A DNA stretch of 64,000 nt from Asterias amurensis. Lineage: Eukaryota > Echinodermata > Asteroidea > Forcipulatida > Asteriidae. The number at the start of each line of letters is the position of its first letter. Position 1 is the first letter of the stretch. The stretch lies in the NCBI RefSeq assembly GCF_032118995.1, contig NC_092650.1:18657501-18721500 (forward strand), written 5' to 3'. The notes under the pieces were generated by a model. The model was not told where the DNA came from, did no database searches, and saw only the letters and a list, made by a program, of their open reading frames with translations. Positions 55,862 through 64,000 of the stretch are shown here, piece after piece. A program made the position numbers and the translations under genes.

Positions 55862-56038
55862 TCTGTGAATGCTAATGCTAATGCAATATGAATGTTGACG
55901 TCACAAATTCGCAACGAATAATTCGTAGCAGTTGAGGTGTGCTTAACTCAGTGCGAATTTTTGCAGTGACAACGACATCAAGTTCATGTCAAATTTGCAT
56001 CGCATTCGCATTCACAGGAAGTATGAACCGGGCCTTAG
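55862..56038. repeat. GCCCGGTTCATAC hairpin repeat, cadherin intron
   Basis: It contains GTTGACGTCACAAATTCGCA, CGAATAATTCG and the right end CATTCACAGGAAGTATGAAC followed by CGGGCC. The left end is degraded. Confidence 0.62.
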
Positions 56039-56205
56039 GCACTTAATTTGAAGTTGACTTTTTTTAACTTACTGAACAAAGACGAAGCTGTGGTTCTGAG
56101 AAAGGGTGACAATTTAAAACAAAACCTACAAGTTCATCAATATCAACTTGAAGAGCGTTTATATAACTACGTATGTAAAAGAATTTGTTAAGAAAACAAA
56201 AAGCC

Positions 56206-56579
56206 TTAAAGCCATTGGACCCTTTCGGTAAACAGTATTGTCCAAGGCCCACACTTTGTGTACCACAACTTCTATATCAAATAACAAACCTGTGAAAATT
56301 TAGGCTCAATCGGTCATCGGTGTCGGGAGAAAACAACTGAAAAACCCACCCTTGTTTCCGCCCGTTTTGCCGTGTCATGACATGTGTTTAAATTAAATCC
56401 GTAATTCTCGTTAACGAGAATTTATATTGTTTTGCTGTTTTCTCAAAAAGTAAAGTATTTCATGGAATAATATTTCAAGAGAAGTCTTTTACCATTGCCT
56501 TCTGTAAACCCTGTAAGTTATTTGTAAATCTGTGAACTTTTATTATTTTTTCTGAACCGAAAGGGTCCAATGGCTTTAA
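56206..56579 (-). mobile_element. TTAA-flanked MITE, family 3, copy 3
   Basis: TTAA at 56206-56209 and 56576-56579. Ends AAGCCATTGGACCCTTTCGG and CCGAAAGGGTCCAATGGCTT are perfectly inverted. Internal palindrome AATTCTCGTTAACGAGAATT. Confidence 0.93.
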
Positions 56580-57307
56580 ATATGTAGAGCTACTCTACGT
56601 AACTTTTGGTAAGAAACCTTCAAAGTACCTCAAATTATAGCTAAACTTACTTTATGTTTTTATTTCAATTTTGCCGTATTGGTTAATAACAGGAAATGGC
56701 TTCTTTCTTTGAAAACAAAATGTGTGTACTCTCTATGAAAATTGAAATAGTCGAGGTATTAGTCAGTGGGGTGTCCAGGTAAATATGAACAAAAGGTCTG
56801 GTCTGTCCTCTCTCAATTTGGATCCTGTGGTGTTTGTAAACACAATGCACCTTAAAAAAGGGCAGTATCATTGTTTGACTTCACTCTTGTGGTTAAGACT
56901 GCAGTTATTGAATGAACAATGACTACGTGGTATTACTAACTTAAAAAAAAATATATTGGCCAGACTAAGGAGGGATTGTGTTTCACAGAACCTTCAATGG
57001 TGGTTTAAAATTTTTAAATTCTTTACACAGGCCTGGAATGTATTTTAGGGCTGATATTTGAATGGTGTATAAAGGCTAGACATTGTCGGTGCGCCCTTAA
57101 CAAGCAGTGCCATGCACTTAGTGTATTGTCTAGTCTCATCTCATTAGCATGAGATCATTTCAGCCAAAAAAGAGGGTGTGCATCTTTATGTTTTTCCATA
57201 TAATTTGTACACACACTGTTCGACCAGCTGTAAACTAATATACTAAGAGTGGTATTCGTGTGTGTATTTTGGATTAAATGTTTTAGGGTCATTATAAGAT
57301 TGTCTAT

Positions 57308-57380
57308 GTAGGCCTAAACATTTTAATGTTTAGACCTAAACATTTTATTGTTGAGGCCTAAACATTTTAATGTTTAGGCC
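57308..57380. repeat. Palindromic short tandem repeat
   Basis: The motif GGCCTAAACATTTTAATGTT and its complement alternate three times with few differences, giving a stem-loop-prone block. Confidence 0.75.
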
Positions 57381-60300
57381 AAGGAAGTTTACACAAGTTG
57401 AAAGTATTAAAATAAGATATTGTTTACAGAAATGCTTGGACCTTCAATTATTCGCACTGACATGAAAGTGCTAAGTTTGCCACAGATCAATTGACTTCCC
57501 TCATGGATGGATAAGACACAAATCGAGTTCATCCTGCCCTTGAGGGATAATTGCATTAATAAGTACCATCTGAAGGGATTAGATATTTAAATGGAATAAA
57601 TCAAATCATATGTGCTGTGCAGTTTGTGCGGTCACACAGGGTGAGATCTTTTCAGGCCAACCTACATGTCGATTAGATTGGAAGTGCAATATGGAATCTG
57701 AACTTAGGATCATTATTGCAGAATGTACAATTGGACCAAATAAATGTTCATGTTTGTGCTATGTAGTCTGCGTCTTGTATGCCTGTACTACCCAATTTAT
57801 TATGATAGTGGTAAAACTGCCAATTTGTGGGGCCAGGTGCAGTAAAATTTGAGTAAAAACACAAATCTACATGATGTACACAAATAATGTATACATTGTG
57901 GATGCAGAACTACTTAAACCACAAAGTAATTGTTTGGATGCATTTTTAGAGTCTCATTTTATTATTTGTTTGTTTCACATCCATTTTTTTGGCTTTGGAT
58001 TGTCTCAATGACGATTCATGTAACCACTAACCAGCTGAATTTATCTTTGGTTTCTCTTTTAGAAATAGTGCCAAAGAAAACTGAAAACCATTGCATTAAT
58101 AACTAAGTTGATAGTGCTCAGCCATTTCCTTCTCTTTTGATAAGTAGTTCAATTTTGATGGCAAATGGCAATCCAACATGGATACGTACAGTATGTCTTT
58201 GGTTGACGGCACTTGACCAGTTCATAGACAATTATCTTGCCTCGTTCTGACACAGAGTAAGACAAAATAACGTCAGAAGTCAAATGTCATGCAGCGTTGA
58301 GTTACAAGAGTCTGCTGGAGTGCATGGGTCTGATGGGTCCAGATGCTGGGTGAAGACTAATCAAAGATGCTCCAGCAGCCGGGAGACGCTCAGAGATGTG
58401 TGGAATTGTTGAAACAAGCTGTCACACTGTGCCTGTCCTATTTATCATCACAGCCTCCATAAGGAGCGCTCTATATAGTAATCCTCTTGGTCGGGCCATG
58501 GGCGGGCATGCTGAGCGTCCGTTTATATATCGGGGGCGAAGAACCAAATGAAGCTTGGCTTGCTCAATTTCATAGTCATGGTCATGAGTAATATGAATGC
58601 TTTTTCTGCTCAGCATGTTGTAGAAATGCTTCATGTGATCATCACTGAGGTATGTGATGGGATTAAAAAGTATTTAACACGCAGCTAATTAAACAGCTCA
58701 TTCTGTTGACCTATAAAAAAGGAAAACAATTTCTACTCATCCCAAGTATTGAAAACTCTATTAATCAGGCCTGATACTTTGTTTTGGGGCAATGTATCAA
58801 GAAGGGAAACAATTTCCATTAGGCCTAAGTATTGAAAACCCAGGCAACTTTTTCCAATGTAAATGAAACCTCTTTGAAGAAAATGTAAGCCTTCTTAAAA
58901 TACCTAGTTTCTTTGGCAAGAGAACTTCCCATTATCCTACAAATCCTCTGCGCTATGGTAACTCAACACAGACCACCATGTTTGGACTAAAAAAATACGC
59001 CTGTAATACGCAAGGTCTACACTCCCATATCCTTCAAAAACAGACAACTGCCTTAAAACCTAACGACCGACTGTTCATTGTATTCCTTTGCTAACTGAAT
59101 GAATCAGTCAGAACATGGAGGAATAATTTATTCCCCCATGGTCAGGACTGGGCCCAAATAATTTAAAGTAGAGTGACATGCTGTACACAATGTATTTTAC
59201 ACAATGTACACATAATTTTATGTAGGATAAGAGGATTTGGATAATTTAGACAACCACAACACACAAGCCAATGCCTAGTCTGTCAACAGGGTTATAATCT
59301 GGGAGGGTTATGTTTGCCATTTAAATGGTGTCTTTCAAAGACCATTATGTAGCATTAGTAATGCCATGTACATTCTGACTGTACACCAAGTGCAAGCTGT
59401 TACTAAATATAAAAACAAATATCCTGTACATTGAATGATTGTATCGTACAATATACTACAAAAACGCCTTGTAGAATGTCTGTGTATTGCTAAACTCAAC
59501 ATCACTGTGGTTGTTTTCCTCTTATTTTATGTAAACAAATAAAACTGTAATGGTCCAAGATGACACCTTTTTCTGGTCATACAGTATGCACAAAACACTG
59601 TCCAGTATATGTTCACATGAAGCATGTTGTAGAGATTTTGTCCATTTTGTCAATAATCAATTACACAGCAGGCGTGTATCAAGCATTATAACCAGAGCGC
59701 AAGGACCCATCACTAATCGGTTCCCCAACCTTAATAATCAAACAGGAAGTCGTTCAAGCCATTTTCTATTCCAACAATTTCCTGAAAAATATCATTCAAG
59801 GAAATTATGCCCTCAGCGTAATGTACACTGTATCACAAATCACAATGTATTCTCGGATGACAGAGTATTGGAGTAGAGACCATAAAATTTGTCTTTTAGT
59901 TCATGTGATTGTTTTTGTCTTATAATAATGAGAGAGAGTATACCTGATGAGATTTTCAGATATTTATTTCACAGTCTTGAGTGCAACCCGAGGCACTATC
60001 GTTGTGGCAGGAATGTTAAAAGCAAGATCAATTTTTGCAATCAATCCACAGCGCTAATTAACACCAGAAGTTGGAGGTGGGGGTGATTTTGAAACCTTTA
60101 CGCACAGGGACCATGTAAATGCGCTGCCTACTATGTACATGTAACTTCACATCATGGTGCACACTGTAGGACTGTAGACAAAACAACAGCTGTGATTGGA
60201 GTGGCAATTTCACTCCTGAGGAGTGAAGTCTAGCTACGTGTACATGTACATGTATGCGAGATATGTTTGTACACTGCCTATGCCCCAGTATTCTCAAAGA

Positions 60301-60599
60301 AAAAAAAAAGAAGCTTGGCACACCACAAGGTTTACTATGGCATCCGCCACATATGCCACCTTTTAGAAGTCGCCTACATATCCAACCGCCATGTTTTTTC
60401 CTCTACTTTTTTTAGTTTACGCATTTCAGAGTTTATGCAATCTTTTAAAACTTTTTCTCAAAGAAGTGGCCATCAGGAATCACATCAGAGTGCTTCACAG
60501 AGCATACAAACATAATGTTTCGGGGCCCTTAGGTGGGCCCCAGACCATAACGGCTTCCCTCTTTGTGTTCGCAAAGACCCCCTACCCCAGGACCAACCT

Positions 60600-60986
60600 T
60601 TAAAGACAGTGGACACTATTGGTAATTGTCAAAGACTAGCCTTCACAGTTGGTGAATCTCAACATATGCATAAAATAACAAACCTGTGAAAATTTGAGCT
60701 CAATCGGTCATCGAACTTGCGAGATAATAATGAAAGAAAAAAACACCCCTGTCACACGAAGTTGTGTGCTTTAGATGGTTGATTTCGAGACCTCAAGTTC
60801 TAAATCTGAGGTCTCGAAATCAAATTTGTGGAAAATTACTTCTTTCTGGAAAACTATGGCACTTCAGAGGGAGCAGTTTCTCACAATGTTTTAGACCATC
60901 AACCTCTCCCCATTACTTGTCACCAAGAAATGTTCTATGCTAATAATTATTTTGAGGTAATTACCAATAGTGTCCACTGCCTTTAA
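60600..60986 (-). mobile_element. TTAA-flanked MITE, family 2, reverse copy
   Basis: TTAA at 60600-60603 and 60983-60986. Ends AAGACAGTGGACACTATTGG and CCAATAGTGTCCACTGCCTT. Complete, with the gatttcgagacctca central hairpin. Confidence 0.93.
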
Positions 60987-63900
60987 CCTTTAAAGTTGGA
61001 GAACACTGACGTGGGATCATGTACCCACATGATGAAACGCTTCACTTTACAGAGCCAATTCCCATGAAATAAAACAATAGGAACATAGTGTTTATTCAGA
61101 GGGGTGTCTGGGTGTCTTTTGCACTATGTACATGATGTAAATGTATTGTAAATTATGAACAATTTACATAGCCAGCTTTTAAATTTTCAGCAAATTTGGA
61201 CACCCTTTTACCACCAACTCCTGGCTTAAAACCTTGCATGATAGGAATACAATTTTCAGCAGACTACTAAACTATACATTCGTCATACATAAATCATCAT
61301 GAATAGGTCCGGGTCTGGAATAAGGCCATTATTGGAATTTGTACTGAGTTAATTAATTACAGATTAATGTCCGTACTTTTAATGGGAACCCCCTTTTCTC
61401 ATAAAAAAACAAGTTATACACTGAGCAAACAACTCTTTGTGACAGAATGCAGTTTGCTTACTCAATTTGTTTCATTATGTGTTTCTTCTTCATTTTTTAA
61501 AGGGCTTATCGCAGATTCTTGGCTTTCAACAGATGGGTAGTTACCATACATTATTATGTACACTTACATGTACTGTACATTATACATGGCTGGCCCATAA
61601 AAATAAATAATGTGGACCTGAGTGCATTATGACCTTTAATATTTTGTTGAGTAGCTGATGTGTATTACAAGTACCTATGCAGTGTTTTGTACATGTACAT
61701 GTACATGGTAGGCGTAGGCCTAATATACACATTACACTGTATTTACGAAAGCTTGAGTGATTTTTTTGAAAACGTATCTGAAACCTGTGCTATAACACTG
61801 AACAATGTGAAGTTCTGTGGCCTTTGTTGGAGAAAACACACAAGTAGTGTTGTGGCTTGTACACAGTGTACACTGTACAGGCTGTATACAGTGTATATAC
61901 AATACCACGAATTTAGGCCTAATACATTCATGATTATTTTTTAGACCAAAATACTTACTGTACAATACAAACTGTATTGATTTTTTTACAATTCTACTGA
62001 ATTTGTTATTTTTTTTATAACTTGTTCAAAGCTTCTTTAAAATTTGGGCTTTGATTCGGAACTACTTTACAAAGAAAATTTACATGTTTGTAATGTGGGG
62101 AAAAATTACCTACGTACATTTAGTACTCCAATAGTGTATTTTTAGAAACACTCTGGTTAAGAACGGTTAAAGATCAATGAAAGTTAGATTAATTAAACCT
62201 TAAAATTAAAATGAAAATGAAAATAAGGAGACCGAAAATTGTATAGAAAGTAAACCCAAAGGATAAACAAATAAAATAAATTGCAATAAACTTGTAATCT
62301 GGTTGAACTCAGCTCTATATTTGGAAACCAATAAACCAATTAAAAAATTACAGTTTACTACTAAAAAAAAAGGTTTTTCAGGAAAAACAGCATTTTAAAA
62401 CTCTCTTTCCTGTCTAACGGTCAAAAAAACCCAAACACACAGCGGCCAGTTGTGTAAACAGCACCCATGCCAACACTCAGGGAAAAGACACTTGATACAA
62501 TTTAAGTATTCACATTTTTTAAACTTGACATCATTGTCCAATATACTCGAAGAGAACAGATTAAATGTGATGCACAGTAAATGAATGCGTCATTAAAAAC
62601 AGGTTAATAAATTATTGTTCAAATTAAGGTCAAGATTCAGGTGAATCTTAAAGACATTAAATCTCCTTTGTTTGGGGCCTAAGGGCAAATGTACCAGTAG
62701 ATATGGATAGGACTCAGTATGCATATTCAAATGAGCTTGAGTAGGTTCGAGGAGGTCACAGGTTTCAAGTGTCTTTATGGACAACCTTTATGCATCCGTG
62801 GGTCCTTTCTCTATGCTTTATGTGACCATGGAGTGTGACTGAGCATAGTATTCAAGCATCTGTATTTAAATTAGGTGATGCAAACAAGTTTGGCCCACAC
62901 TGAGGTCGTGATGAGTCACACTGAGTTCTCCAAAAACATGAAAAACTACCAGTTTAAAATTCTTGGTTATCCTTGCCTGATCCTTGCTGTAGTGGTTGAT
63001 GGAGGTAAAATTGTTTGTTGCTACATGTTATGCAAAATTGCTGGACTGACATGATTTTCTAAAATAGAAAAATCGTTTGTATTAATAAAATATCAATGAA
63101 ATAAAGAAATGATGGTAAATGTTATAAATTAAAAGAGTGATCCTTATCTGTAGTGATAATTTCTGCTCACAATGTGCTTCAGGTGGCAGAACTGTCACTA
63201 CAAATCCAAACAGAAACTATGTAGCAAAACTATAGAGGCGTTGTTCTCTATAATAAAACAATAACTAAATATTCCATAAAAAGAAAGAAGCAATAACAAA
63301 ACTTCAAAATGGTTGCGATTGTGTAACTCCAAATATGCAAGTTTAATTGAATGTCCTTTTGGGAGTCAAAACAGAAAGAAAACAATAAGGATACATGAGG
63401 CTTCAAAATAGGATGAAGATAGGGACCATCAACTTGTTTTTGAAATATTTTATTTTGTTGGCATGGCAGATTGGCAGGTGTTGTACATGTGTGTACATGT
63501 AGATGCAATGATGGCTTCCTTGTAGAGGTGTAGGTTAAAATGAATTTGTTAAAAAATTTACCACAAACTCATGAGTCTGACCATGTCTGACCTAAGGCAC
63601 ATTGGGAACATGACCAAGATGGCGGTCACTGCTCTGTAAAACCACATATTAGCTTTCCCCTTTAATGTCGCCTCCACCATTGGACCCCATGCAGTGAGAC
63701 CTCCTAGCAACTGTGCATTACATCAAATACTTGATCTCTGTATTGTTGAGGGCGTTGTGTACATTGGCTGTCTGATTTTGCAAAAACAAATTCCATTCAC
63801 ATGAGTCACTTACCATGGAATATGAATGTGCTATACAGGGAACATTTTCGTTTTTAATGAGGTGGTTTTAAATGTGGTGGTTGATGTGTGTGTCAGTCTC

Positions 63901-64000
63901 TACCTCCTTGATTGAATGCAGTCATGATGGTGTTTCATGTTTTGGCTCCACAGTTCAATTTTATGAACTTGTTCAAACTGATTTTAGGCCAAGTAAAAAA

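Larger units (their letters stand above)
55609..64000 (+). other. Probable long intron of the cadherin gene, no exon recognised
   Basis: The 8.4 kb after the donor at 55609 contains no reading frame with cadherin motifs on the plus strand. It holds a hairpin repeat remnant (about 55862-56038), two TTAA-flanked MITEs (56206-56579 and 60600-60986), a short palindromic tandem (57308-57380) and GTACATGTACATG-type runs near 60238-60252 and 61690-61706. The rest is AT-rich unique-looking sequence, which could contain conserved non-coding elements. Confidence 0.5.

Noticed and set aside
59550..59876. 108-codon plus-strand frame as a cadherin-gene exon
   Set aside because: No cadherin motifs, no good flanking splice sites and composition like its surroundings.
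1..64000. CRISPR array, prophage or bacterial operon
   Set aside because: All genes are spliced and repeats are eukaryotic transposon types. No spaced identical short repeats were seen.

Overview
This is eukaryotic nuclear DNA: intron-rich genes with GT-AG splicing, long AT-rich introns and dense, mostly non-autonomous repeats. Protein similarity (judged from memory) and the repeat families point to an invertebrate deuterostome, most likely an echinoderm and perhaps a sea star. The species assignment is inference. No CRISPR, operon, rRNA or credible functional tRNA gene is present.

Three protein genes can be supported. (1) Minus strand, 21919 down to 7426: a complete 17-coding-exon gene for a SPIDR-like protein (979 residues), a homologous-recombination scaffold. 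(2) Plus strand, 22397 to 48173: a complete 25-coding-exon gene for EDC4/Ge-1 (1417 residues), the scaffold of the mRNA-decapping complex in P-bodies. In both genes the exon phases agree across every junction, so the models hold together without frameshifts. The two genes are divergent, with start codons 477 bp apart, and seem to share one bidirectional promoter carrying YY1-like and ZNF143/Staf-like motifs. (3) Plus strand, from 54345: the first coding exon of a large cadherin-repeat protein with a signal peptide and a furin-like site. Its remaining exons lie beyond the window or were not recognised.

Layout: 1-7425 is intergenic, full of palindromic MITEs and SINE remnants. 7426-21919 is SPIDR. 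21920-22396 is the shared promoter. 22397-48173 is EDC4, with introns rich in MITEs, SINEs, LINE 3' ends, minisatellites and a 655-bp foldback. 48174-52500 is EDC4 3' flank/UTR and intergenic DNA, including a tandem duplication that copied the EDC4 stop codon region. 52500-54344 holds a possible non-coding first exon and 5' UTR of the cadherin gene. 55609-64000 is probably its first long coding-region intron.

The most notable structure is in the repeats. Three separate palindromic MITE families all sit in TTAA sites and in places abut one another sharing one TTAA. tRNA-derived SINEs are split by later hairpin insertions or by a retroposed insert with a 22-bp target duplication. Several sense-orientation SINE heads lie just upstream of splice acceptors. 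I found no new multi-gene system. SPIDR (DNA repair) and EDC4 (mRNA decay) are linked here only by their shared promoter.
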